Source of the DNA: Cyclonatronum proteinivorum | GTDB taxonomy: Bacteria > Bacteroidota > Rhodothermia > Balneolales > Cyclonatronaceae | NCBI RefSeq assembly: GCF_003353065.1 | Contig: NZ_CP027806.1 | Location: 3,678,501 to 3,742,500 of the forward strand | DNA: 64,000 nt | Reading direction: 5' to 3' | Shown here: positions 26,014 through 34,910 of the stretch, one piece after another | Layout: each line of letters opens with the position of its first letter | Position numbering within the stretch: position 1 is the stretch's first letter | Translations under genes and position numbers: made by a program | The notes under the pieces: generated by a model | The model's input: only the letters and a program-made list of their open reading frames with translations | Told to the model about the DNA's origin: nothing | Databases searched by the model: none

Positions 26014-27140
26014 AAATTCTGTACGGCATTCAGGGCACAGGAAACGGTCACATGAGCCGGGCCAACGCCATTGTTCCGCGACTCAGCGAGTATGCGGAAG
26101 TGGACATTCTTGTAAGCGGTCACAGTAGTGAAATCAAGTCTGGTTTCCCTGTTAAGTTTCAGTATCCCGGGCTTGGTTTTTCCTTCGGAAAGAACGGCGG
26201 TATTAACTACTGGCAATCACTCGTGCGCTCGAAACCTGCACAGTTTATTAAAGACATCCGCAAGCTGCCCGTTCAAAGCTATGATTTTATTATTACTGAC
26301 TTTGAACCGGTTACAGCATGGGCTGCCCGCTTAAGCGGCACTCCGTGCATAGGCGTTAGTCATCAGGCTTCTTTTCTTTCACAAAAAACACCACGGCCTC
26401 GCAGCACGCAATGGTTTGGCGAAACTCTCTTCCAATGGTACGCCCCAGTTGATACCGCTATTGGTTTTCACTATCAGCCCTACGACTACAGTATTCTCAC
26501 ACCTGTTATTCGTGATGAAGTCCGCAGCCTGAATCCATCTGATGAAGGTCACGTCACCATTTACCTGCCTGCATACAGCCCCGACCGTCTTTTGCCCCAT
26601 CTTCAAAAACTGGGTTTACCGGTACACCTTTTCACCAAGCACGAGCACCTAGCACGAACTGCCGGAAACATCAGGATCATGCCTGTTAACAGCGAAGGTT
26701 ACCTTCGGAGTCTCGAAAGCTGCACAGCACTTGTGTGCGGCGCAGGGTTTGAGTCGCCTTCTGAAGGTTTATTCCTGGGCAAGCGTATGCTGTGTATCCC
26801 TATGAAACAGCAGTATGAGCAGCACTGTAACGCCGCCGCTCTTCAGCAAATGGGTATTGCTGTGCACCCAAAAGTTGATGACGGATTCACGGCTGAGCTT
26901 CAGCAATTGCTTGAAAGGCCTGCACCAGAACCACTGTGCTATCCTGATGTCCTGACGGAAGTCTGCGACACCGTCTTCTCCCTGTACAGCAATTTCGAAG
27001 TCATACGACTTTGTAGCATGAATCAGTACGCAGCAGATAACAGGCTTCTCAGCATGCCAAAGCCGGACTTCAGCAGCGAAAACTCCCACACGCCCGACTT
27101 TTCCTTCGGAACTACGGATCAACCAGCGGTTAACAGCTGA
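26010..27140 (+). CDS. MJ1255/VC2487-type glycosyltransferase
   Basis: 376 residues. The N-terminal fold 'MKILYGIQGTGNGHMSRANAIV' has the GxGxGHxxR motif of GT-B glycosyltransferases related to UDP-GlcNAc transferases. 'IITDFEPVTAWAARLSGTPCIGVSHQASFL' and the C-terminal sugar-nucleotide site 'SCTALVCGAGFESPSEGLFLGKRMLCIPMKQQYEQHCNAAALQQMG' match the MJ1255/VC2487 group. The start overlaps the LpxH-like gene (ATGA), so the two probably act on one glycolipid. A strong terminator follows. Donor and acceptor are unknown. Confidence 0.87.
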   Translation: MKILYGIQGTGNGHMSRANAIVPRLSEYAEVDILVSGHSSEIKSGFPVKFQYPGLGFSFGKNGGINYWQSLVRSKPAQFIKDIRKLPVQSYDFIITDFEPVTAWAARLSGTPCIGVSHQASFLSQKTPRPRSTQWFGETLFQWYAPVDTAIGFHYQPYDYSILTPVIRDEVRSLNPSDEGHVTIYLPAYSPDRLLPHLQKLGLPVHLFTKHEHLARTAGNIRIMPVNSEGYLRSLESCTALVCGAGFESPSEGLFLGKRMLCIPMKQQYEQHCNAAALQQMGIAVHPKVDDGFTAELQQLLERPAPEPLCYPDVLTEVCDTVFSLYSNFEVIRLCSMNQYAADNRLLSMPKPDFSSENSHTPDFSFGTTDQPAVNS

Positions 27141-27211
27141 AGGTCTAACTTTAAAAAATTATAAACGGATCACGTGCTGCAGCTTCAAAAAAAGCGCTCG
27201 CCATTATACAT

Positions 27212-27261
27212 AAAAAAAGCCCGCCCGGAATTTGCTGAGAAATTCCGGAGCGGGCTTTTTT
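27212..27261. terminator. bidirectional terminator
   Basis: Stem GCCCGC + CCGGAATTT paired with AAATTCCGG + GCGGGC, flanked by A7 and T6 runs; it serves both the convergent glycosyltransferase and PAS genes. Confidence 0.9.
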
Positions 27262-27287
27262 AGAATTGAGATGTTATCTGGCGCTTA

Positions 27288-28547
27288 CTAAACTGTTTTG
27301 AGCGCCTCCTTACCGGCAGCTACAAAAGAGCCTTTGAACTCACCGGACTTTTCGGTGTCAGGCTTGGAATAGTCCATCACCTGTACGGCTTCTCCGTTTT
27401 TTTTGAGAATCCGGAAGCTTTGCGTCGCTGATCTGCCTTCGCTCATGGCCTTGTAATGCTTTCTTACCGAGATCAGGTCTTCGGGATGAATCAGTTTGGT
27501 GAAACCGTCTTCTCCAAGACACTCATCTTTGCTGTACCCCGTAAGCTCCTGGAAACCGTCGGAAATCCATTTTACAGTAGGAAGCCCGTTTTCATTGATT
27601 TCAAATCCATAGGTGAAGTCGTTCTTACGCTCAAAAACTTTGTCGAAACCAAGATTCCGCTTCTTCAGGATTTCGAGCACGTTTTTGCGCATGCTCACAT
27701 TGGAAATGATAGCGCGGGCGATACGGTCTCCGTCGTTGGTGAGCACTTTAAGATTGAGCTCGGCCTGCACCGGCATTCCGTTTTTGCGGCGGAACATAAT
27801 AGTGAAAGCGTCCGCGTGATTACGGATATCGTTTTCTGAGCCGGTGAAAATTGCCTTGAGCACGGGGACATCGTTCGCTGGGGTAAATTCCCAAATGCTG
27901 GCATTTTGCAGCTCTTCGTTGGTGTAGCCCAGCATTTCACGGAAGGCTTTGTTCGCGTCGATAACCAGACCGTTAAGGCTGAGATCAACGTAAGTTTGTT
28001 TTGAACCTTCGAACAGATCGTCGAAATTGGTGTTGGTATCCATCACCTTTTTCTCGGAGCGTTTGCGCTCGGTGATGTCATGCTGATACGAAACCCAGTG
28101 CGTTATTTCGCCCCTGCGGTTGGTCAGCGGGTGAATATCCCACTGATTGATATACTCGGAGCCGTCTTTGCGGTAGTTGACGGTCTGACCAAAGAATGAA
28201 TTCCCTTTCTCCAGATTTGCACGAAGGCGATCCAGCGTCTTCCGATCTGTTTTTTCGCCCTGTAAGATTCTGGGCGTTTGCCCCATCACTTCTTCACGCT
28301 TATATCCGGTCATACGCTGGAATCCGTCGTTGACGTAGCAAATTCGCGGACCGGGATTGTTGAGCTCGAGATCGGTTACAATGATCGAATCATAATCATT
28401 GCGTACAGCTGACTCAAGTAGTTCGAGCCAGGTTTTGTACTGTTCGGCTTTTTTTGCTTCCGCTTCAAACAGTTGTTTAAGCGTTTCATAGGAAGCTTCA
28501 TCTTTGGCAAGGGCCTGAAGCTTTTGGGTCAGATCAGAATCCAGCAT
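27288..28547 (-). CDS. multi-PAS sensory protein without output domain
   Basis: 419 residues with three PAS domains: about 45-165 (ending in a PAC motif 'GEITHWVSYQHDITERKRSEKK'), 170-285 ('SLNGLVIDANKAFREMLGYTNEELQNASIWEFTPAND') and 300-410 ('GLPTVKWISDGFQELTGYSKDECLGEDGFTKLIHPED'). The first has the LOV-like layout 'VNDGFQRMTGYKREEVMGQTPRILQGEKTD', but the flavin-binding cysteine position is a proline (TPRILQG), so it is not a LOV photoreceptor. No kinase, cyclase or DNA-binding domain follows. A short coiled coil is at the N-terminus. It may sense redox or a ligand and pass the signal by contact. Confidence 0.85.
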   Translation of the reverse strand: MLDSDLTQKLQALAKDEASYETLKQLFEAEAKKAEQYKTWLELLESAVRNDYDSIIVTDLELNNPGPRICYVNDGFQRMTGYKREEVMGQTPRILQGEKTDRKTLDRLRANLEKGNSFFGQTVNYRKDGSEYINQWDIHPLTNRRGEITHWVSYQHDITERKRSEKKVMDTNTNFDDLFEGSKQTYVDLSLNGLVIDANKAFREMLGYTNEELQNASIWEFTPANDVPVLKAIFTGSENDIRNHADAFTIMFRRKNGMPVQAELNLKVLTNDGDRIARAIISNVSMRKNVLEILKKRNLGFDKVFERKNDFTYGFEINENGLPTVKWISDGFQELTGYSKDECLGEDGFTKLIHPEDLISVRKHYKAMSEGRSATQSFRILKKNGEAVQVMDYSKPDTEKSGEFKGSFVAAGKEALKTV

Positions 28548-28814
28548 ATCAGTAATTATTGAATAAAAAATCGGTGAGAATATAAACCTTTACAGCTAAA
28601 ATCAGAATTCTCAATTTCGCTATTAAAATCAGAAGGATAGAATTGCTGCAAATGACCTGTTTCAGGTGCGTTTTGGCTGCAGATTATTGGGAGTAACACG
28701 CTTGTCAGGCGTCATCATTCCAAAAATCAGTGACATTCGCAGGCAAAAGAAAAATGACCTGTAAGGAAAGCAGCTCTGGTGAATCATTACAGGAAATTTT
28801 AGTTTAGCCCCCCT

Positions 28815-30974
28815 ATGACAATGACTAAAGCAGAAAAAATTCTAAAAGAATACTTTGGGTATGAATCCTTCAGGCCCAATCAAAAAGACGCGATTGAATC
28901 CGTGCTCAGCGGCAGGGATACTTTTGTGCTGATGCCAACCGGGGGCGGCAAGTCCCTTTGCTATCAGATTCCGGCCCTACTCATGCCAGGGCTGACCATC
29001 GTCGTTTCCCCGCTTATTGCGCTCATGAAAGATCAGGTCGACGCCCTGCGCGCCAATGGTGTAGGTGCTGCCTTCATCAATTCAAGCACCGCGTACAATG
29101 AGCAGGTTGAAACCGCTATGAAGATCCGGCGGGGTGAAATCCGCCTACTTTATGTGGCACCGGAGCGCTTTAAAAGTAAAGACGCCGTTTTTAGCGACAT
29201 ACTCACCGGCAACACCATCAGCCTGTTTGCGGTTGATGAAGCGCACTGTATTTCGCACTGGGGACATGATTTCCGCCCGGACTATCTCGAACTCGCTTCC
29301 CTGAAAAAAAGGTATCCCGATGTTCCGGTCATTGCACTCACCGCGAGTGCTGATGAAACAACCCGGAAAGACATCACCGAAAAGCTCAGGCTGCAAGACC
29401 CGCAAACGCTCATATCGAGCTTCAACCGGAGCAACATACGCTATGAAGTACGGCAGCCTTCCGACGCTTTTGGCGAGCTTCTCGACTTTCTGAAAGATTA
29501 CCGCTCGGAATCAGGTATCATCTATACCCTGAAACGCAGCAGCACCGAAGAACTGGCCGAGCAACTGAAGGCCGAAGGCTTCAACGCCCTTCCCTATCAT
29601 GCCGGCCTGCCGCCTGAGAAGCGGGCGAAATATCAGGAGCTGTTTCTGCGCGATGAAGTGCCCATCATGGTGGCAACCATTGCATTTGGCATGGGTATCG
29701 ACAAGTCTAACGTGCGCTTTGTGGTGCACATGAATATGCCCAAAAACATCGAAAGCTATTATCAGGAAACCGGGCGCGCGGGGCGGGACGGCCTGGCAAG
29801 TACCGCGCTTTTGTTTCTCAATTATGGTGATCTGAACACCCTGCGCTTCTTCGCAACCATCGAAGACAATCCGCAGCAAACCGACATCATGATGCGCAAA
29901 CTGGATATGATGCTCGCTTTCTGCGAAGCCAAAACATGCCGACGCGAATATCTGATGCGGTACTTCGGGGAAGATCACCCTTCGTCCTGCGGTAATTGTG
30001 ATGTCTGCCTTAATGATTACATCAGCTACGATTACACCATAGAAGGACAAAAAGTGCTCTCAGCGGTAGCCCGCATGGGTCAGCAGTACGGCGCAGAAAT
30101 GGTAGCGCAGTTGCTGAAGGGCTCCAAATCCAAAAAGATGCAGTTTTGGATGCGTGACCTGAAAACCTACGGGGCAGGCCGCGATCAGCCGGTTTCCTTC
30201 TGGCGCGATATGATTAACGAGCTTACCGCGGCCGGCTTTCTGCAGCGCGTAACAGGATCGCTGCCGGTGTACAAACTCACCGCCAAAAGCCGCGCATTGC
30301 TTAAAGGCGAAGCGCGGTTCATGGTTCAGAAACCGCGTGCTGTGGCGAACATCAGCAATCAGCGAACAACCGCAGGTGAGCTGCGACATGACCGTGTGCT
30401 GTTTCAGAAACTGCGCCAATTGCGCAAGAGCATTGCCGACGCAGAGAGTGTTGCCCCCTTTGTCGTGCTCTCAGATGCTTCCCTTCAGGAACTTGCCGCC
30501 TATTTTCCGCAAAACAAAGAACAGTTGCTCAACATTACCGGCTTCGGCAGCAAAAAAACGGAGACCTACGGACAGCGCTTTCTCGATGTCATCATCCCGT
30601 ACTGCAGCGAAAATAATATTCGCCCCAGAACCATCCCGCCCAAAAAGCGGGGCAGCTATCCGCGAAGCAAGTCCAAGACCGCCAAAAGCGACACCGCGCT
30701 TCAAACCCTGCAGCTATTCCGTGCCGGGAAATCCATCCCGGAAATTGCAGAACACCGCGAGCTGAAGCCTTCTACCATTGAAAATCATCTCGCAGCCTTC
30801 GTAGAACGTGGCATGCTGGAAGCTGATGAAATCGTAGAAGCGGATAAAATTCAAACCATAGCCGAAGCTGTCAAACAAAACGACAGCGGCCTGATGCGCG
30901 AAATCAAAGATTCGCTGGGTGAAGGATACAGCTACGGGGAAATCAAAATTGTTATGGCAGCACTTCAGGCCTGA
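28815..30974 (+). CDS. recQ: ATP-dependent DNA helicase RecQ
   Basis: 719 residues. Helicase core: motif 0 '[41 protein letters not shown]' (Walker A GGGKS at 43-47), '[13 protein letters not shown]', DEAH at 141-144 in '[20 protein letters not shown]', 'VIALTASAD', and '[41 protein letters not shown]'. A RecQ zinc module follows (Cys in '[29 protein letters not shown]'), then a winged helix, an HRDC domain (about 530-600), and a C-terminal HTH_40-type helix-turn-helix (about 640-719). The layout matches the long RecQ form of Bacteroidetes. It unwinds DNA with 3'-5' polarity in recombination repair. Confidence 0.95.
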   Translation: MTMTKAEKILKEYFGYESFRPNQKDAIESVLSGRDTFVLMPTGGGKSLCYQIPALLMPGLTIVVSPLIALMKDQVDALRANGVGAAFINSSTAYNEQVETAMKIRRGEIRLLYVAPERFKSKDAVFSDILTGNTISLFAVDEAHCISHWGHDFRPDYLELASLKKRYPDVPVIALTASADETTRKDITEKLRLQDPQTLISSFNRSNIRYEVRQPSDAFGELLDFLKDYRSESGIIYTLKRSSTEELAEQLKAEGFNALPYHAGLPPEKRAKYQELFLRDEVPIMVATIAFGMGIDKSNVRFVVHMNMPKNIESYYQETGRAGRDGLASTALLFLNYGDLNTLRFFATIEDNPQQTDIMMRKLDMMLAFCEAKTCRREYLMRYFGEDHPSSCGNCDVCLNDYISYDYTIEGQKVLSAVARMGQQYGAEMVAQLLKGSKSKKMQFWMRDLKTYGAGRDQPVSFWRDMINELTAAGFLQRVTGSLPVYKLTAKSRALLKGEARFMVQKPRAVANISNQRTTAGELRHDRVLFQKLRQLRKSIADAESVAPFVVLSDASLQELAAYFPQNKEQLLNITGFGSKKTETYGQRFLDVIIPYCSENNIRPRTIPPKKRGSYPRSKSKTAKSDTALQTLQLFRAGKSIPEIAEHRELKPSTIENHLAAFVERGMLEADEIVEADKIQTIAEAVKQNDSGLMREIKDSLGEGYSYGEIKIVMAALQA

Positions 30975-31158
30975 GCAGTCCCCAAAGCGCGCTTTTGCAA
31001 GGTGATTGCCGGTTTGTAGACAAGCATATCCTGCCCAAAAGCGGCGTAAACAGCATAACCGCTGAGCCAGATTCTCACCTTGGCTCAGGTTTTTTTTTGA
31101 GATAAATCCCCGGACTCCCCGAAAACGCAGGCTTGGTTTAGCTTCCCATCCGTACCAT

Positions 31159-31195
31159 AAAAAACCCCGGCAGCTTTTTAGACTGACGGGGTTTT
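31159..31195. terminator. bidirectional terminator between recQ and the sugar dehydrogenase gene
   Basis: Arms AAAACCCCG / CGGGGTTTT around a 17-bp loop, with A and T flanks. Confidence 0.8.
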
Positions 31196-31218
31196 ATGCT
31201 TTTGGGCACGTTTAAAAC

Positions 31219-32403
31219 CTATGAGCGCGGTACGGCTTCTACGCGAATCAGGGAACCGTTACTTTCGTCTGTCAACAGGTAAACGTGACCGTCGGGTCCC
31301 TGTCGCACATCACGGATACGTCCGAAGCTTTGGGTAAACAGCTCTTCGATGTGAAGCACTTCGGAGTCGCTCTTAAGAACGCGAAGCACGCGCTGCGGAC
31401 GCAAACCGCCAGCGAGTAAGTTGCCTTCCCAATTGGAAAAAGCGCCGTTTGTAATCAGCGCCAATCCGGAAGGCGCAAGGGTGGGCAGGAATTCAAAAAA
31501 GGGATCTTCAATACCGTCCATTTGGCGGGCTTCAGAACCCGGATACGGGCCTTCGGTGCGGTAATCAAAACCCTGCGTTACGGTTGGCCAGCCGTAGTTG
31601 CGTCCTGCCTGCGGACGATTCAGAAGGTCACCACCCCGCGGGCCATGATCGGTTACCCATATTTCATTGGTCTCAGGATCAACCACAAGACCCTGGATAT
31701 TGCGGTGTCCGTATGAAAAGATCTCCGGCAGCGCGTCATTGCGGCCCACGAACGGATTATCAGACGGCACAGAACCGTCATCGTTAAGGCGCAGCAGCGT
31801 ACCGGCATGATCCATAAGGTCCTGCGCGCGCGGCGGCTCAGCACCACGATCCCCAACGGACATCAGCAAGAAACCGTCGTTGGTCCACGCAATCCGGGAT
31901 CCGTAATGCCGGCCGGGCTGTGAAAAGCGATCCTGCACAAACAACTCTTCTACGTCAACAAGGCTGTCGCCTTCGATCCGGGCGCGAATGAGCGTTGTTG
32001 CGGTCAGCTCTTCATCATTAGCCTGTGAATAGGTCAGGTAAATCCAGCCATTTTCTTCATACTGCGGATGTACAGATACATCAAGCAATCCACCCTGACG
32101 GAAGGCATGAATGCGGGGGAGTCCGTCGATAGTGCGGCGCTCAGAGCCATCCTGACTGATATGATTGAGTCTGCCGGGCTTTTCGGTTACAAGCATGCTG
32201 CCATCCGGCAAAAAAGCCACACCCCATGGATTTTCAAGACCAGTAGCGATTGCCGTTGTTCGCACGCGGTGATACTCGGTATTGCGTTCAGTGTTAATAT
32301 TTGTGGTTATATCGGAAGTATTCTCCGAGCCTGATGAAGCTTCGTTGCAAGCTGTAGAAGCCAGCACGGAAACGCCCAACATGCTCAGCAATAGTTTGCG
32401 CAT
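31219..32403 (-). CDS. PQQ-dependent aldose/sorbosone dehydrogenase-like lipoprotein
   Basis: 394 residues with a lipobox (MRKLLLSMLGVSVLASTAC). A six-bladed beta-propeller of the soluble glucose/sorbosone dehydrogenase family follows: 'GLENPWGVAFLPDGSMLVTEKPGRL', 'GGLLDVSVHPQYEENGWIYLTYS', 'GSRIAWTNDGFLLMSVGDRG', 'AQDLMDHAGTLLRLNDDGSVPSDNPF', 'IFSYGHRNIQGLVVDPETNEIWVTDHGPRGGDLLNRPQAGRNYGWP', and 'GPDGHVYLLTDESNGSLIRV'. The GHRN-Q and HGPRGGDE/L-N motifs contribute to the PQQ and calcium site in the family. It probably oxidises aldose sugars outside the cytoplasm. It is a single gene with a shared terminator. Confidence 0.9.
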   Translation of the reverse strand: MRKLLLSMLGVSVLASTACNEASSGSENTSDITTNINTERNTEYHRVRTTAIATGLENPWGVAFLPDGSMLVTEKPGRLNHISQDGSERRTIDGLPRIHAFRQGGLLDVSVHPQYEENGWIYLTYSQANDEELTATTLIRARIEGDSLVDVEELFVQDRFSQPGRHYGSRIAWTNDGFLLMSVGDRGAEPPRAQDLMDHAGTLLRLNDDGSVPSDNPFVGRNDALPEIFSYGHRNIQGLVVDPETNEIWVTDHGPRGGDLLNRPQAGRNYGWPTVTQGFDYRTEGPYPGSEARQMDGIEDPFFEFLPTLAPSGLALITNGAFSNWEGNLLAGGLRPQRVLRVLKSDSEVLHIEELFTQSFGRIRDVRQGPDGHVYLLTDESNGSLIRVEAVPRS

Positions 32404-32753
32404 ATGATTCGGATTTAGAGTGATTAATTAGTTGTTGCAACACGGATAAAATAACCCATCAGCCTGAATTGGAGTGCCTTTTGAGTAGTATAATGTTGTA
32501 AGACGGCTTAATGTTTATTTGCATACCACTATCTTCAGAATAGCCCTGTATTCCCATTGCTATGAAAGGCCTCAGGCTGCGAAAGCATATCTAAGATACT
32601 ATTTATTTTGCTCTTAGTTAAATTACTTACCCTGAGTACTGACTTGTTTAGAAGTTTGCTCAATGCTACGCAGGAAAAAATCGTGCTGAAATATGGCGGC
32701 TAAGCTTATTATTTTGTGGCAAAGCTTTTTATTCCTTAACTCCACATCCGCCC
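32404..32753. other. intergenic region between divergent genes, 350 bp
   Basis: AT-rich; it should carry both promoters. No repeat, riboswitch or ORF was recognised. Confidence 0.45.
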
Positions 32754-33236
32754 GTGCGCACCATCAGAAACACCGTTTTTTTCTTCTTCTTCTTTATCAC
32801 ACTCATTTCGGCCTGCAGTTCCCAACAGGAAGACACGCAGCATGCGCCCGAAGCTGACCCTGCAACCGAGCTTTCCGACGCGGAAGCCCTTTCCCGTTTT
32901 ACAGGCGTTTGGATAACACCCGAAACCTATCAGCCCCTTGAAAGTGCGCGTCTACGTCTGCGCCTGATTGAAGCTGAAATGCGCGTTAGCGGCAGTTTAC
33001 AGTACCGGGATCTGACGGATATACAGGAGGCTGCCCCGACGCCACCGCAGTTGTTTATGAGTGCTGTTCTCAGCGGCAGCAGCTCGGCCCGCACCCTAAC
33101 CGCGGAAATCCGCAACGAAAGCGGCGACATTTTGGGGGATGCGCGCCTTGCCCTTCGCGAAGATCAGCTTCACATTCAGCTACTCAACCCCATCCCCGGA
33201 CTTTCGGCCATCTTTGTGCTTGAACGGGAAGGGTGA
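32754..33236 (+). CDS. hypothetical lipoprotein
   Basis: 160 residues from a GTG start that gives a basic N-end, a run of phenylalanines and a lipobox (FITLISAC). The mature part starts with an acidic linker, then 'FTGVWITPETYQPLESARLRLRLIEAEMRVSGSLQYRDL' and 'AEIRNESGDILGDARLALREDQLHIQLLNP', a small beta-structure resembling lipocalin-like repeats in pattern only. I recognise no family. It is convergent with the DUF1828-type gene, 36 bp between ends. Confidence 0.7.
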   Translation: MRTIRNTVFFFFFFITLISACSSQQEDTQHAPEADPATELSDAEALSRFTGVWITPETYQPLESARLRLRLIEAEMRVSGSLQYRDLTDIQEAAPTPPQLFMSAVLSGSSSARTLTAEIRNESGDILGDARLALREDQLHIQLLNPIPGLSAIFVLEREG

Positions 33237-33272
33237 GTGGGGTTTTAACTGATCAAACACAATATAGTAGAC

Positions 33273-34058
33273 CTAATTCAGGCTGATTTTTCGCAGCAGC
33301 TTTCTTGAAAAATCGCGCTTAGCATCCAACGAAGAAATAATTTCACCCCCGGCATTAGAAAGTCTTGCAAGATCTTGTTTTGGAATTGCACCCAGATCGG
33401 AGAAAATCAGCAAGCTGTCAAAATCCGCTTCAACTCTTAGCAACCTTTCAATAATCATGGTCGTCAGCCGTGCTTTATCTTTGTTTGGAATCCCAAAAAG
33501 AAAAAGCGGGGCATGCTTACCTTCAATACGATAGTCGATTGGGTAGTCCTGCGCATTTTCCATTTTGTCGTAGAAATAATCTTTCACCACCTTGTCTTCA
33601 CCGACAACCTTGAATAATTCTTCCTGAAGGTCTTCATAAAAAGTTGATTCATTTCGGGATCTGTTCAAAAAGGAAAGATCATAGACTTTTGTCAGCGCCT
33701 GGCCTAACCGAAAAATATTCTGTCCTATTTCTTCAATTGGGGTTTCAATAAAGAAAGCTCCGTTATCTTCTTCTACTGACATCTCAGCCAGGATTTGTTC
33801 TAAAAGTTTACCCCTTGTTCCGGTTCTGAACTTATCAACATCATTTTCATAGCTAAGGTGCATCATGGTATGACCCATATCAGAAAGTCTTATAAGACCA
33901 CCTGGCATTTCTTGAATGTATATCTGATACGGATCTCCGTCAGCAAAAAAGAATGGCGTTTCCACTGAAATCAGACACCCGTTTTTTGCTTCCAACTTAA
34001 CTTCAGCACACATATATGTGCTGAGTGCATGCTGCAGCTTTGTAATATCGAAGTTCAT
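33273..34058 (-). CDS. DUF1828/DUF1829 domain protein
   Basis: 261 residues. The N-terminal part (about 25-125) fits DUF1828: 'ISVETPFFFADGDPYQIYIQEMPGGLIRLSDMGHTMMHLSY', with the typical D-x-x-x-x-L-S-D-x-G turn. The C-terminal part (about 150-250) fits DUF1829: 'VDYRIEGKHAPLFLFGIPNKDKARLTTMIIERLL...DSLLIFSDLGAIPKQDLARLSNAGGEIIS', with a fold pattern like nuclease or Rossmann-type cores; here the visible stretch begins YPIDYRIEGK. Its ATG overlaps the stop of the upstream gene by one base (TAATG). AT-rich against the flanking genes. The biochemical role is unknown; the domains occur in phages and accessory islands. Confidence 0.7.
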   Translation of the reverse strand: MNFDITKLQHALSTYMCAEVKLEAKNGCLISVETPFFFADGDPYQIYIQEMPGGLIRLSDMGHTMMHLSYENDVDKFRTGTRGKLLEQILAEMSVEEDNGAFFIETPIEEIGQNIFRLGQALTKVYDLSFLNRSRNESTFYEDLQEELFKVVGEDKVVKDYFYDKMENAQDYPIDYRIEGKHAPLFLFGIPNKDKARLTTMIIERLLRVEADFDSLLIFSDLGAIPKQDLARLSNAGGEIISSLDAKRDFSRKLLRKISLN

Positions 34059-34555
34059 TAATCGAATAATTTAGTTTGTCCGGTTTCATCAGGCAATGTG
34101 CTTATCCCTGAAATTTTGCAGTCTGTTATCAGACAGTGAAACGCACCCTCCAATGAAGTGAATCTGTCGGTTTCAGAAGCGTAACCTTCAGGTTTTCTAT
34201 TGGCCTTAATGTATTTTTCGGTTGCTTCGTGAATATGACAGATGTAACCAAGCCTGTATTTTTCCAGCTGATTAAAATGGTTATGACTGGGCCCATTGTA
34301 TCTGCGCAGCGTTAAAGACTCGCCGTTTGGAGCAACCCAACTTATGCCACAAGAAAAATCATCTGTCATCCCTTCCCTAAGGTTTTGACGCTTGTAAACA
34401 GAGAAAACGCATGCTGTTTTATCTGATGAAACAACTTTGTAATTCACTTGTTCATGCCCGTCTCTGACTTTCTTCTTCGCTTGAGGGTTAACCAGTTCCT
34501 TAGGACAGTCTAAAAGAGCTGCAATTACGTCATCAGATAAAATCTCAAAAGCCAT
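34058..34555 (-). CDS. partner of the DUF1828/1829 protein (DUF6978-like)
   Basis: 165 residues, no signal peptide. It begins with a helical segment 'MAFEILSDDVIAALLDCPKEL' and continues with a beta-sheet core: 'QVNYKVVSSDKTACVFSVYKRQNLREGMTDDFSCGISWVAPNGESLTLRRYNGPSHNHFN', then 'YICHIHEATEKYIKANRKPEGYASETDRFTSLEGAFHCLITDCKI'. This pattern is what I recall for DUF6978, a family seen next to DUF1828 genes; the link is from memory and not checked. It is translationally coupled to the downstream gene and preceded by two nested dyads, as expected of an autoregulated pair. Confidence 0.6.
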   Translation of the reverse strand: MAFEILSDDVIAALLDCPKELVNPQAKKKVRDGHEQVNYKVVSSDKTACVFSVYKRQNLREGMTDDFSCGISWVAPNGESLTLRRYNGPSHNHFNQLEKYRLGYICHIHEATEKYIKANRKPEGYASETDRFTSLEGAFHCLITDCKISGISTLPDETGQTKLFD

Positions 34556-34910
34556 ACTTAATACTTTTATAAAACAGTACGGATTTACAATAGCTTTTCA
34601 CTGAGAGCCATTGACCTTATTTAAAATAAGGTTCTGTAAATAAAAACAGAACGGACGGTGAGCATAATAGAAAAGTCATTTTGTCTGGCACAATAGGCGC
34701 AAAGAATGATAATTTACCTGCAATCCCGACTGATAAGGAATCTCCCTTCTTAGGAATATGAGTCCACAATAATTAACACAAGAACAATTTCCGAACTTGT
34801 TGGAGGGGTTAAGTTCAGGCGGATTTACCGCTACTGACCGTAATGTGCAAGAAATTCCCCTTATCAAACAGAGACAAAGATGTTCCGATCACAGGGCACC
34901 TAAATATCGC
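34556..34910. other. intergenic region, 355 bp, upstream of the DUF1828 pair
   Basis: It holds the dyads described at 34615-34652 and otherwise AT-rich DNA up to the photolyase stop. No gene was seen. Confidence 0.5.
34615..34652 (-). promoter_or_regulatory. two adjacent dyads upstream of the DUF1828 pair
   Basis: CCTTATTT-A-AAATAAGG (34615-34631) is a perfect dyad and directly abuts GTTCTGT-8-ACAGAAC (34631-34652). They lie 60-97 bp upstream of the first ATG of the pair. Both could be operators for a self-regulating module. Confidence 0.5.

Noticed and set aside
27288-28547. LOV photoreceptor
   Set aside because: The photoactive cysteine position is proline.
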